The notes beneath the pieces were generated by a model. That model had not been told where the DNA came from. It saw only the letters and a list, made by a program, of their open reading frames with translations, and searched no databases. Source: Actinomycetota bacterium (GTDB lineage: Bacteria; Actinomycetota; Acidimicrobiia; IMCC26256; VFJJ01). From it: a DNA stretch of 39,256 nt. Positions within the stretch are counted from its first letter, which is position 1, and each line of letters opens with the position of its first letter. Positions 1 through 7,197 of the stretch are shown piece after piece. Location: assembly GCA_009886115.1 (NCBI GenBank), contig VFJJ01000191.1:1-39256 (forward strand), read 5' to 3'. The translations under genes were made by a program, and so were the position numbers.

Positions 1-440
1 AGGCCGACGCCAGGTCGTAGCCACCGGTCTCGGCCATGGGCCCCTCGGAGCCCCAGCCGGAGCCTCGCACGTAGACGATGCCCGGCGCGACGGCTCGCAC
101 GTCGTCGACATCGATTCGCAACTTGCGGCGCAACTGGGGCAGATAGCTCGTGAGGAACACGTCGGCATTGGCGGCCAGCTTGAGCAGCGTCTCCCGACCG
201 CCGGGGTTGGTGAGGTCGAGGGTGACGCTGCGCTTTCCCCGGTTCGGAACCTCGGTGAACGGGTTGGGGCCGTTGCTCGAGAGATTGAGCATGTTGGCCA
301 GGCCGCGCTGCGGATCGCCGGTGGGGGGCTCGATCTTGATGACGTCGGCGCCGAGATCGGCGAGCAACGCGCCCGCGGCGGGAACGAACGTCCATGCCGC
401 CACTTCCACGACACGAATGCCTTGCAGGGGAAGGTTCATC
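1..440 (-). CDS. CaiB/BaiF family CoA-transferase, N-terminal part (cut by window edge)
   Basis: The protein starts at the ATG complementary to 438-440 and runs off the left edge, so only about 146 N-terminal residues are visible. It opens with MNLPLQGIRVVEVA, then has a short-chain segment LLADLGADVIKIEPPTGD, and later GKRSVTLDL, FLTSYLPQLRRKL and GGYDLASA. This order is typical of class III (CaiB/BaiF) CoA-transferases, which move CoA between an acyl-CoA donor and a free carboxylate through an aspartyl-CoA thioester. The catalytic Asp (near residue 169 in the family) lies outside the window. The gene is divergent from the cyclase-family gene at 581. The substrate cannot be inferred; carnitine, formate, methylsuccinate and steroid-derived acids are all used in this family. 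The family call is secure. Confidence 0.9.
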
Positions 441-537
441 GGTGCTCCAGGTTTGGGGTGTGGCCCGGGCCCTCGAGCTCGGCGGCGGGACATCAGGAGT
501 GCTCGCGGTCATGATCGCAGCACACCCGTCCAGGCGT

Positions 538-566
538 CGAACGGCCCGAGGCCGTTCGGGCCGAAC
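538..566. promoter_or_regulatory. Overlapping inverted repeats ahead of the cyclase-family gene
   Basis: CGAACGGCC (538-546) and GGCCGTTCG (550-558) form a 9-bp perfect inverted repeat around the trinucleotide CGA. The second arm also overlaps another inverted repeat, GTTCGG (554-559) and CCGAAC (561-566). The two hairpins would compete for the same bases. They end 14 bases before the start codon at 581, just ahead of the ribosome binding site GAGAGGG, in the divergent gap to the CoA-transferase. It could be an operator with three alternating half-sites or a leader switch; no cognate regulator is encoded in the window. Confidence 0.35.
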
Positions 567-580
567 CGTGAGAGGGATCG

Positions 581-1558
581 ATGGCCGACCTCCCGAGCTA
601 CGCCGAGTTGTGTGAGCGCACCGACGGGCCCTCCGGCTCGTCCTGGGGACTCTGGGGTGCCGACGACGCGCTGGGTTGCCTCAACCTGCTGACGGCCGAA
701 CGCGCGGTCAGGGGCGCGGGCCTGGTGCGGCGAGGGCGAACGTTCTCCCTCAACCTCGATCTCGACCTGCCCGAGCCCCCGTTGTTCGGCCGGCGGGCTC
801 ATCGCCACGAGGTGACGTGGCTGGCCCACGACGTCGGCCACGACGACGAGCTGATCGACTGGAACCCGCAGCGCAGCACCCAGTGGGACGGCTTCCGTCA
901 CATCCGCAGCCTCCACCACGGCTTCTACAACGGCGTGGCCGACGAGACCCATGGCGTGCACCACTGGTCGCGCCGGGGTCTCGTGGGTCGGGGCGTGCTG
1001 GCCGACGTTGCTCGTCATCGAGAGCGCCTCGGCCGGCCGCTGCAGCCGGGCGCGCCCGACATCATCGAGCCCGATGACGTGCTCGAATGCCTTGTGGCGC
1101 AAGGGGTCGAGGTCGAGGTGGGCGACATCCTGCTCGTCAGGACGGGCTGGCTCGACTGGTATCGGGCCCTCGACGCCGGCGGGCGGGCTGCGGTGGCCGC
1201 AGGGAACCTCAGCGCCTGCGGGCTGAGGAACGGGACCGAGTGCGCGGCGATGCTCTGGGACCTCCACGTGGCAGCCGTGGCGGCCGACAATCCGGCGCTG
1301 GAGGTGTTGCCCACCACCACGGGCCTCAGCGCTGCGGCTCGCCAGGCCCTGTTCTCGGGCACGGCCGACACGCCCGTCCTGTTCCTGCACGGGAACCTGT
1401 TGGCGTTGCTGGGAATCCCGATCGGCGAGTTCTTCGATCTCGATGCCCTCGCCGCCGACTGCGCGGCCGACGGCGTCTACGAGTTCCTGTTCACGTCGGC
1501 GCCGCTCAACCTCGCGGGCGGCGTCGCGTCGCCACCCAACGCCCTGGCCGTGAAATAG
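581..1558 (+). CDS. Cyclase family protein (kynurenine formamidase-like metal hydrolase)
   Basis: A 325-residue protein of the cyclase/kynurenine formamidase-like family (PF04199), which hydrolyses amides, esters or lactones at a divalent metal site. The classical motif HxGTHxDxPxH appears here in the variant form STQWDGFRHI near residues 104-113, followed by HHGFYNG and THGVHHWSRRGLVGRGVLLD-like sequence, as in the longer actinobacterial branch. Later DILLVRTGW and the C-terminal FLHGNLLALLGIPIGEFFDL also fit the family. The ATG at 581 follows GAGAGGG at a normal distance. It stands divergent to the CoA-transferase and convergent with the crotonase ending at 1652. The substrate is unknown; a ring-opening or lactone-hydrolysis step in the surrounding CoA pathways is a reasonable guess only. 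Confidence 0.88.
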   Translation: MADLPSYAELCERTDGPSGSSWGLWGADDALGCLNLLTAERAVRGAGLVRRGRTFSLNLDLDLPEPPLFGRRAHRHEVTWLAHDVGHDDELIDWNPQRSTQWDGFRHIRSLHHGFYNGVADETHGVHHWSRRGLVGRGVLADVARHRERLGRPLQPGAPDIIEPDDVLECLVAQGVEVEVGDILLVRTGWLDWYRALDAGGRAAVAAGNLSACGLRNGTECAAMLWDLHVAAVAADNPALEVLPTTTGLSAAARQALFSGTADTPVLFLHGNLLALLGIPIGEFFDLDALAADCAADGVYEFLFTSAPLNLAGGVASPPNALAVK

Positions 1559-1607
1559 CTGCGGTGCCTCGGCTCGACGCGGCCGGGCTCGGATCACCTG
1601 TGACGGC

Positions 1608-1633
1608 GTCGTGCCGGTTTGGCCGCGCACGAC
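1608..1633. terminator. Hairpin between convergent genes, candidate bidirectional terminator
   Basis: GTCGTGCCGG pairs with CCG(C)GCACGAC around the loop TTTGG, giving a 10-bp GC-rich stem with one bulged C. It lies between the stop of the cyclase-family gene (1558) and the stop of the opposing crotonase gene (1652). There is no T-tract, as is common for high-GC actinobacterial terminators, so the call rests on stem and position. Confidence 0.45.
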
Positions 1634-1651
1634 CATGACCGACGTCCCGCG

Positions 1652-2437
1652 TCACCGGAAGCGGGGTTGACGGTTCGGGGCGCGGGGTGGACGCTCGCCG
1701 GGCGGAGGGTTGCCGATGTGGGTGTACGCGAGGCCGTTCTGCAGCGCCATGAGGCGGGGCATGTCGATCGATTCCCAGATGGCGCGTACCGTGCCCTGCA
1801 CGGCTTCCGGGCGCCGGCTTGCGATGTCGGCGGCGATCTCGTGGGCCCGGTCCCACAGAGCGGCCCGTTCGACGACCTCGGTCACGAGGCCCAGCCGCAG
1901 CGCAGTGGGCGCCGTGATCCGTTCCTCGTTGCCCATCAAGGCCCAGCGCAGCACGTCGCCGAGGGGCACGCCCCGGTGCAACATGCCGATGGGCTCCAAC
2001 GCGGAGACGATGCCCCCGTTGGCGTGCGGGTCGAAGAACGTCGCGTCGTCGGAGCAGATGACGATGTCGGCCTCGTTCACGAAGTACTGGGCGCCGCCCG
2101 CGCACATCCCGTGGACGGCGGCGACGACCGGCTTCCAGACCTGATGGTGCTTGGGTCCGAGCTTCGTACCCGGGTCGGCCTGGTTCCACACGTTGAGGTG
2201 GCCCCACCACATGCCGCCCTTGATGTCGATGCCGGTGCAGAACGCCCGTTCACCGGCGGCGCGCAGCACGACAGCGTGCACGTCGTCGGTGTCGCGCACG
2301 ATTCCCCACGCCTCGGCCACCTCGGCGGTCATGCCTTCGGTGAAGGAGTTGAGCTGATCGGGCCGATTCAGCGTGATGGTGGCCACGTGATCGTCGCCGA
2401 TCTCGAAGATGATGTCCTCGAAGGTGGTTGCGCTCAT
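1652..2437 (-). CDS. Enoyl-CoA hydratase/isomerase (crotonase) family protein without the two catalytic glutamates
   Basis: The protein has the crotonase layout: VATITLNRPDQLNSF, an oxyanion loop ERAFCTGIDIKGG, and AAVHGMCAGGAQYFVNEADI. The residues equal to Glu144 and Glu164 of rat enoyl-CoA hydratase are Gln (GGAQY) and a residue in DPHANGG, so it is probably not an ordinary hydratase. Crotonase-fold proteins also act as isomerases, hydrolases and C-C lyases. I chose the ATG at 2437 (MSATTFEDIIFE, 261 residues), where family similarity begins, over the ATG at 2464. It is divergent from the crotonase at 2583 and probably shares a promoter region with it. Confidence 0.88.
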   Translation of the reverse strand: MSATTFEDIIFEIGDDHVATITLNRPDQLNSFTEGMTAEVAEAWGIVRDTDDVHAVVLRAAGERAFCTGIDIKGGMWWGHLNVWNQADPGTKLGPKHHQVWKPVVAAVHGMCAGGAQYFVNEADIVICSDDATFFDPHANGGIVSALEPIGMLHRGVPLGDVLRWALMGNEERITAPTALRLGLVTEVVERAALWDRAHEIAADIASRRPEAVQGTVRAIWESIDMPRLMALQNGLAYTHIGNPPPGERPPRAPNRQPRFR

Positions 2438-2541
2438 TGGTCTCGTCCCGGGAGTGGTCGCCACGGTGGTCGGGTGGCGCAGGTCCGCACCCTACGCGGC
2501 CGAACGCTCGCCGAGCTGTGGCGCTGCCTGGTCGGCCGCAA

Positions 2542-2547
2542 TACGTT
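2542..2547 (+). promoter_or_regulatory. Possible -10 element (TACGTT)
   Basis: TACGTT fits the actinobacterial TANNNT -10 consensus. A transcript starting about 7 bases later would have a leader of about 30 bases that carries the GGGGGA ribosome binding site of the gene at 2583. No clear -35 box is visible, so the call is weak. Confidence 0.3.
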
Positions 2548-2582
2548 GGCGGCGGAGACCGATACGCCATCACGGGGGACGG

Positions 2583-3434
2583 ATGCACGACAGCTACGGG
2601 CCGTTGAAGGTCGCGACCGATGGGTCCATTGTGATCGTCACGATCGACCACCCGCCGACGAACCTGGTCGACGGCCCGTTCATCATGGCGTTGCTGGCGC
2701 TGCTCGACGCGCTGGCCGCGCTCGCGGCCGAGTCCGACGTGAGGGTCGTGGTGTTCCGCAGCGCTGACCCCGACTTCTTCCTCATGCACGGCGACGTCGA
2801 GTCGCTGCTCGGGATCCCCGTTCACGACCACGAGACGGCCACGGTGCCCAACGTCGCGGCGGCGGCCCTCCAGCGCATCACGGCCGCACCCTTTCTCAGC
2901 ATCGGGATGATCGACGGCGCCGCCCGGGGCGGCGGGGCCGAGTTCCTGTCTGCGCTCGACCTGCGGTACGGCTCGCCGCGGGCGGTGATCGGCCAGCCCG
3001 AGGTGGCCATGGGCATCCTCCCGGGCGCCGGCGGCTCCACCCGTCTCCCTCGGATCATCGGACGGGGTCCGGCGCTCGAGCTGATCCTCACCGGGCGCGA
3101 CGTCGATGCAACCGAGGCCCGGGCCCTCGGTTGGCTCGATGCCCTGGTGCCGGCAGAGTCGCTCGAAACCCGCGTGATGGCCGTGGCTCGTCGGGTCGCG
3201 GCCATGCCGGCGGCGTCGATCGCCGCAGCCAAGGAGGTCGTCGACGCGTCCCTCGGCGATCCGACACCGGCGCTGACGATGGAGACCGATCACCTGGGGC
3301 GCCTCACCGCGGCCGGTGCCCACCTGGCGCCCATGCAAGCGTTCATGGCCGCCGGAGGCCAGACCCGAGCGGGAGAGACGACCCGGATGGCCGAGATCGT
3401 CGACGCCATGCTCGCCAGCCCCGGGCCCGAGTGA
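2583..3434 (+). CDS. Enoyl-CoA hydratase (crotonase) with both catalytic glutamates
   Basis: A 283-residue crotonase. After VIVTIDHPPTNLVDG it has the oxyanion and active-site segment DGAARGGGAEFLSALDL, with Glu120 at the position of rat Glu144. IGQPEVAMGILPGAGG follows, with Glu140 at the position of Glu164; the 20-residue spacing matches the hydratase. Of the four crotonases here it is the only one with both acids, so it is the best candidate for true beta-oxidation hydration of a trans-2-enoyl-CoA. The ATG at 2583 has GGGGGA about 8 bases upstream; an in-frame extension back to 2409 is not family-like. The gene meets the next crotonase tail to tail, with 6 bases between the two genes. Confidence 0.92.
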   Translation: MHDSYGPLKVATDGSIVIVTIDHPPTNLVDGPFIMALLALLDALAALAAESDVRVVVFRSADPDFFLMHGDVESLLGIPVHDHETATVPNVAAAALQRITAAPFLSIGMIDGAARGGGAEFLSALDLRYGSPRAVIGQPEVAMGILPGAGGSTRLPRIIGRGPALELILTGRDVDATEARALGWLDALVPAESLETRVMAVARRVAAMPAASIAAAKEVVDASLGDPTPALTMETDHLGRLTAAGAHLAPMQAFMAAGGQTRAGETTRMAEIVDAMLASPGPE

Positions 3435-3440
3435 CCCGTC

Positions 3441-4247
3441 CTACATCGGCTTCCAGATCGGATCGCGCTTCTCGCGAAACGCTGCGGCGGCTTCGGTCAT
3501 GTTCCCTGTGAACGTGCCCAGCACCTGGGTCCGGTTCTCGAGCTCGATGGCATGGCGCAGGCTGGGGGCGTCGAGGTTGGCCCACAGCCCCACCTTGGTC
3601 ATCGAGACGCCGAACTCACTGTTGGCGATGATCATCTCGGCCAGTTCGAGAGCCGTCTCCACAAGGACGTCGCGTTCGACCACCCGGTTGAGCAAGCCGA
3701 TCCGGTGTGCTTCGTCGGCACCGAACCGTCGACCGGTGAGCATCAGCTCGGCGGCCATGGTGGGTCCCACCAGGCGGGGGAGGAGGTAGCTCGTCCCCAC
3801 ATCGCAGCTCGAGAGGCCCACACGAATGAACTGGGATGCGAAGAACGCGTCGGGACTGGCGACGCGTAGGTCGCTCGCCAGCGCCAGGGCCAGACCGCCG
3901 CCCACGGCCGCTCCGTGCACGGCGGCGATCACCGGCGCGGGCAGCTCACGCACTGCGAGCATGAGCTCGGCCAGGTGCTCCTGCATGACCTGGACCAGGC
4001 CGACGGGGCCCCGATCCCGAGCTTCCGCGGGGAGCTCCTCGTCGGCCGCGAGGTTGGCACCGGCGCAGAACCCCCGCCCGGATCCGGTGAGCACCACGGC
4101 GCGCACCGCCCGATCGGCCTTGACCTCGCGGAGTGCGTCCCGAAGCTGGTGCACCATGGCCGAGCTGAGCGCGTTGTACCGCTGGGGGTCGTTCATCGTG
4201 AGCTGCGTGATGCCCGGCCGTGCCTGGGTGACGTCGACCAATCTCAT
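3441..4247 (-). CDS. Enoyl-CoA hydratase/isomerase family protein (EchA-like)
   Basis: A 268-residue crotonase: ITQLTMNDPQRYNALS, GRGFCAGANLAAD, AAVHGAAVGGGLALALASDL, then FIRVGLSSCDVGTSYLLPRL and the C-terminal FREKRDPIW. The Glu144 site is Ala (GGGLAL), but there is an Asp in SSCDVG, as in several mycobacterial EchA and dienoyl-CoA isomerase-like proteins. Isomerase or specialised hydratase chemistry is therefore more likely than standard hydration. Its ATG overlaps the stop of the upstream methyltransferase gene in an ATGA arrangement (4244-4247), so the two are almost certainly translated together, and the methyltransferase is its operon partner. Confidence 0.9.
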   Translation of the reverse strand: MRLVDVTQARPGITQLTMNDPQRYNALSSAMVHQLRDALREVKADRAVRAVVLTGSGRGFCAGANLAADEELPAEARDRGPVGLVQVMQEHLAELMLAVRELPAPVIAAVHGAAVGGGLALALASDLRVASPDAFFASQFIRVGLSSCDVGTSYLLPRLVGPTMAAELMLTGRRFGADEAHRIGLLNRVVERDVLVETALELAEMIIANSEFGVSMTKVGLWANLDAPSLRHAIELENRTQVLGTFTGNMTEAAAAFREKRDPIWKPM

Positions 4248-5929
4248 GCGTCGCTCCTGGCTTGGTGGGCTCGGACGAGTTGGAACACGCTGACGCGGAG
4301 TTGCCAGCCGGGGGTCACCAGGTGACCGTCGAGGTCGAGGATCTCGACGACGATCTCGGGCTCGGCACTCGGGAGCTCGGCTCGAAGCAGGCGCGTCTCC
4401 TGGAGGGCGACGAGCTGATCGCCGAGGACCCGATCACCTGCGCTCACCCTCACCCGGAAAGGCTGCCCGTCTCCGACGACCGCGTAGTACCGGAACAGCA
4501 ACACGGTGTCGGAGTCCCGCAGCCCGAGCTGCACCCGGCTCCGGGCGTTGAGGTTGACGAGCGAGATCGCCCCGTTGGCCTCGTCGTTGACGAGCCAGTC
4601 CTCGGGCGGGAACCAGGTGGCCAGCCGGTCGCGGTGCTCGGGGCGGAACACGTCGGGCAGCAAGGTCGCCGTGAGCCGACCGGCGCCGGAGTGGGAGCCG
4701 TCGGCTTCGGTCCAGAGCCCGCCGGCGCGCTCGGTCATGGGGCGGCGGAAGCGATCCGGGGGCGTCGCAGCGACCGGGCGTCGGCTCGTGCGGGAGGACC
4801 GGACCCAGCGCAGCCTTCGGCGGCGCTCGCTCGGGGCGCTCGGGGCGCTCGGGGCCGCGTCGGTGGTGTCGGTCAGGGCCACCGGGGCCCGGCGAACGAC
4901 GGCGCTGACGCTGGCGCCGAACAGATCGGCCAGGACGCGGTCGCTCGGGGGCGCATCGTCGTCGAGACTGGCGCCGTCGGGTCGGCGGATCGAGCTCAAC
5001 GTCGACGCCACCGCCCGAGCGACGGCGTGGACCTCGCCCACGGTCGGCAGCTCGTAGCCGAGCAGATGCTCGAGCGCTCCAAGGTGCGGGCGTGCATCGT
5101 CGACGGCGTCGGCGAGGAGATCGAAGACCGCGCCCTGCAATGCATCTCCACGCTCTTCGAGCGCCAGGATCCGATGCTCGAAGTCGCCCACCTGTTGGGT
5201 GTTCGTGAGGTGCAGCTCCTCGATGGTCCCGTGTCGGGTGAACTCGGTGCGGAACAAGTCGAGTGGGATCCGATCGTTCTCGGTCATCCCGAAGAGCTCC
5301 TCGGGCCGCGAACCCCAAAAGGGTGACGAGATCGTGGGCAGGAGACCGTGGCCGTCGAGGTAGGTCTCGAACGGTGTGAAGGCATCGGATCGGTTGCTGC
5401 GAAAGGCGTAGAAGCAGCAGATGCGCCTGACGGGCTCGTCGTGGACGATCACGATCCCCCCTGGAGCGGTGACGCGAAACAGTTCCCGGAGGACTCGTTC
5501 GGGCTGCCAGGTGTGGTGGACCGCGGTGGCGATGAACACCACGTCGAAGTATCCGGTCGAGAACGGGAGATCGAGGAAATCGGCGACCACGGCCGTGGCG
5601 CCCGGGTGTCGCCCGGCGAGCCGAGCGGCGGCCAGGCCCTCGATGAGCGAGGTGGGGGCGATGTCGGTGACGACGCACTCGGCGCCATCGTCCGAGGCCA
5701 GCGCGTGCAGCGAGTGGTGCCGGTAGGCCGCGACCTCGAGGACGCGCAGACCCTCGACGGCCCGGCCGGGGAGATGGCTGGCGATCGCGCTGCGGACAGC
5801 CTGGAGGTGGGCGTCGCTCTGGGCGTCGACCGTGGTGTCGTTGGTGACGGTGTGCCACGCGAGCTCGCCGAGCTGCGGGGCGTGGAGGTCGAGGGCGTGG
5901 GAAGCGGGGGCGGCGGCGTCGATGGGCAC
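4244..5929 (-). CDS. SAM-dependent methyltransferase domain fused to a C-terminal beta-rich domain
   Basis: About 561 residues from the GTG at 5929; an ATG at 6073 would add 48 more. The N-terminal half is a class I methyltransferase: LRVLEVAAY at motif I, VVTDIAP, ADFLDLPF, FDVVFIATAVHHTWQPERVL, then RVTAPGGIVIVHDEP. The usual GxGxG of motif I is replaced by VAAYRHH. A linker rich in Ser/Ala/Pro and Arg (9-bp repeat near 4826-4857) leads to a C-terminal part of about 140 residues (DWLVNDEANGAISLVNLNAR, LLFRYYAVVGDG, FRVRVSAGDRVLG) that looks like a beta sandwich I cannot name. I prefer 5929 because the ATG at 6073 overlaps the divergent acuI start and the likely acuI promoter lies between. 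It is coupled to the crotonase downstream (ATGA). The substrate is unknown; glycan or lipid methylation is possible. Confidence 0.75.
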   Translation of the reverse strand: MPIDAAAPASHALDLHAPQLGELAWHTVTNDTTVDAQSDAHLQAVRSAIASHLPGRAVEGLRVLEVAAYRHHSLHALASDDGAECVVTDIAPTSLIEGLAAARLAGRHPGATAVVADFLDLPFSTGYFDVVFIATAVHHTWQPERVLRELFRVTAPGGIVIVHDEPVRRICCFYAFRSNRSDAFTPFETYLDGHGLLPTISSPFWGSRPEELFGMTENDRIPLDLFRTEFTRHGTIEELHLTNTQQVGDFEHRILALEERGDALQGAVFDLLADAVDDARPHLGALEHLLGYELPTVGEVHAVARAVASTLSSIRRPDGASLDDDAPPSDRVLADLFGASVSAVVRRAPVALTDTTDAAPSAPSAPSERRRRLRWVRSSRTSRRPVAATPPDRFRRPMTERAGGLWTEADGSHSGAGRLTATLLPDVFRPEHRDRLATWFPPEDWLVNDEANGAISLVNLNARSRVQLGLRDSDTVLLFRYYAVVGDGQPFRVRVSAGDRVLGDQLVALQETRLLRAELPSAEPEIVVEILDLDGHLVTPGWQLRVSVFQLVRAHQARSDA

Positions 5930-6022
5930 GACGCTAGTGCTACCGGCCGTCACCGAACGAGGGTGCTCTGGCGCCGCGCTTCCGGAGTGGTGCTCGAAGG
6001 GGAGATCCGATCGGGGCACGGA

Positions 6023-6028
6023 TATCGT
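6023..6028 (+). promoter_or_regulatory. Possible -10 element (TATCGT) for acuI-type gene
   Basis: TATCGT matches TANNNT. With a start of transcription about 7 bases on, the leader would be about 36 bases and would contain the GAGGAG ribosome binding site ahead of the ATG at 6072. Its position inside the longest reading of the divergent methyltransferase gene is one reason to prefer a shorter start for that gene. Confidence 0.35.
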
Positions 6029-6071
6029 CTCGACAACCGGCTGCGCTGACGCCGATGACGAGGAGCCGTTC

Positions 6072-7052
6072 ATGTTCCGTGCCCTGTTGCTCACCAAGGA
6101 CGACGAGGGGACGGTCGCCTCGACCGTCACCGACCTCGACGATTCGGCGCTCCCCGAGGGCGACGCCACGGTGGCCGTCGAGTATTCGACCGTCAACTAC
6201 AAGGACGGGCTGGCGCTCAAGAACCTCAACGGGGTCGTGCGCACCTGGCCCATGGTTCCAGGGATCGACTTCGCCGGCACCGTGATCGAGGCCCCCGGTC
6301 TCGCTGCGGGTAGCAGAGTGGTTCTCAATGGCTGGGGCGTTGGCGAGTCGCACTGGGGCGGGTTCGCCCAGCGGGCCCGGGTGAAGGCTGGCTGGCTCAC
6401 ACCGCTGCCGGATGCCATCTCGACCAAGCGGGCCATGGCGATCGGGACGGCCGGGTTCACGTCGATGCTGTGTGTCCTGGCGTTGGAAGCCCACGGGAGT
6501 AGGCCCGGCGACGGCCCGGTGATCGTCACCGGCGCCTCGGGCGGCGTGGGTTCCACCGCAGTGGCCATCCTTGCCACGTTGGGGTACGAGGTGCACGCAT
6601 CGACGGGTCGCCCGAACGAGTCCGAGTATCTCAAGGGCCTCGGGGCCACGACGATCATCCCCCGCGACGAGCTCACCGGCTCGCCGCGGATGCTGGGCAA
6701 GGTGCGTTGGGCAGCGGGCATCGACGCCGTTGGCAGTACGACCCTGGCCAACGTGCTCTCGATGGTGCGCGACGACGGTTGTGTGGCTGCGTGTGGTCTG
6801 GCCCAGGGCATGGACCTGCCGACATCGGTGGCGCCGTTCATCCTGCGTGGCGTCACGCTGGCCGGTGTGAACTCCGTGACCCGTACGGCCGAGCAGCGCA
6901 CCGTGGCCTGGGAGCGGCTCGCCACCGATCTGCCGTTCGAGAAGCTCGACGCCATGACCACCACGGCCGGTCTCGCCGACCTGCCGCGACTGGCCGAGGA
7001 GATCCTTGCCGGCCAGGTGCGCGGCCGGGTCGTCATCGACGTCAACGTCTGA
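6072..7052 (+). CDS. acuI: AcuI/YhdH-type acryloyl-CoA reductase (zinc-less MDR family)
   Basis: A 326-residue medium-chain dehydrogenase/reductase of the AcuI/YhdH/YhfP group. AcuI reduces acryloyl-CoA to propionyl-CoA with NADPH, detoxifying acrylate from DMSP, 3-hydroxypropionate or other C3 routes. Visible hallmarks are the start MFRALLLTKDDEG, EYSTVNYKDGLALKN, PMVPGIDFAGTV, LNGWGVGESHWGG, the cofactor motif TGASGGVGSTA from Thr153, and the family-typical LPRLAEEILAGQVRGR near the C terminus. Length and motifs agree with full-length AcuI. GAGGAG precedes the ATG. It is alone on its strand, divergent from the methyltransferase and followed by the 51-bp palindrome. The family is certain; the exact substrate is inferred. 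Confidence 0.88.
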   Translation: MFRALLLTKDDEGTVASTVTDLDDSALPEGDATVAVEYSTVNYKDGLALKNLNGVVRTWPMVPGIDFAGTVIEAPGLAAGSRVVLNGWGVGESHWGGFAQRARVKAGWLTPLPDAISTKRAMAIGTAGFTSMLCVLALEAHGSRPGDGPVIVTGASGGVGSTAVAILATLGYEVHASTGRPNESEYLKGLGATTIIPRDELTGSPRMLGKVRWAAGIDAVGSTTLANVLSMVRDDGCVAACGLAQGMDLPTSVAPFILRGVTLAGVNSVTRTAEQRTVAWERLATDLPFEKLDAMTTTAGLADLPRLAEEILAGQVRGRVVIDVNV

Positions 7053-7056
7053 GCGC

Positions 7057-7111
7057 GCCCCCAGGCCCCAGGCCGGCCGCCCCCAGGCCCCAGGCCGGCC
7101 GCCCCCAGGCC
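7057..7111. repeat. 22-bp tandem repeat, about 2.5 copies
   Basis: The unit GCCCCCAGGCCCCAGGCCGG plus CC occupies 7057-7078 and 7079-7100 without change, and a third partial copy begins at 7101 and runs into the palindrome. Each unit holds two CCCCAGG blocks. It starts 5 bases after the stop codon of the acuI-type gene. Confidence 0.85.
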
Positions 7112-7161
7112 GAAATTTGTGCAGAAATCGTCGCCTGGCGACGATTTCTGCACAAATTTCG
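7111..7161. repeat. Perfect 51-bp palindrome (25-bp arms, one central base)
   Basis: The left arm 7111-7135 begins CGAAATTTGTGCAG and the right arm 7137-7161 is its exact reverse complement; the single unpaired centre is T7136. The arms are much richer in A+T than the surrounding DNA. It lies between the stops of two convergent genes (7052 and 7198), so it could end transcription in both directions, although no T-tract follows. A perfect palindrome this long, flanked by other repeats, also resembles a small dispersed repeat of the REP or miniature-element kind. One copy is seen in this window. Confidence 0.9.
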
Positions 7162-7194
7162 AGGGGATGGAGGGGGATGGAGGGGGATGGGGGG
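7161..7194. repeat. 10-bp purine-rich tandem repeat, three copies
   Basis: GAGGGGATGG, AGGGGGATGG, AGGGGGATGG and a run of G follow each other directly after the palindrome and stop 4 bases before the end of the opposing SDR gene. The strand is all purine apart from one T per unit, so unusual structures such as a triplex or G-quadruplex are conceivable. Confidence 0.8.
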
Positions 7195-7197
7195 GCG

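Noticed and set aside
5832-6071. Upstream extension of the AcuI frame
   Set aside because: It overlaps the divergent methyltransferase gene and has no family similarity; GAGGAG ahead of the ATG at 6072 sets the start.
7111-7161. End of an insertion sequence
   Set aside because: No transposase or remnant is nearby, both flanking genes are intact, and no target duplication is visible.
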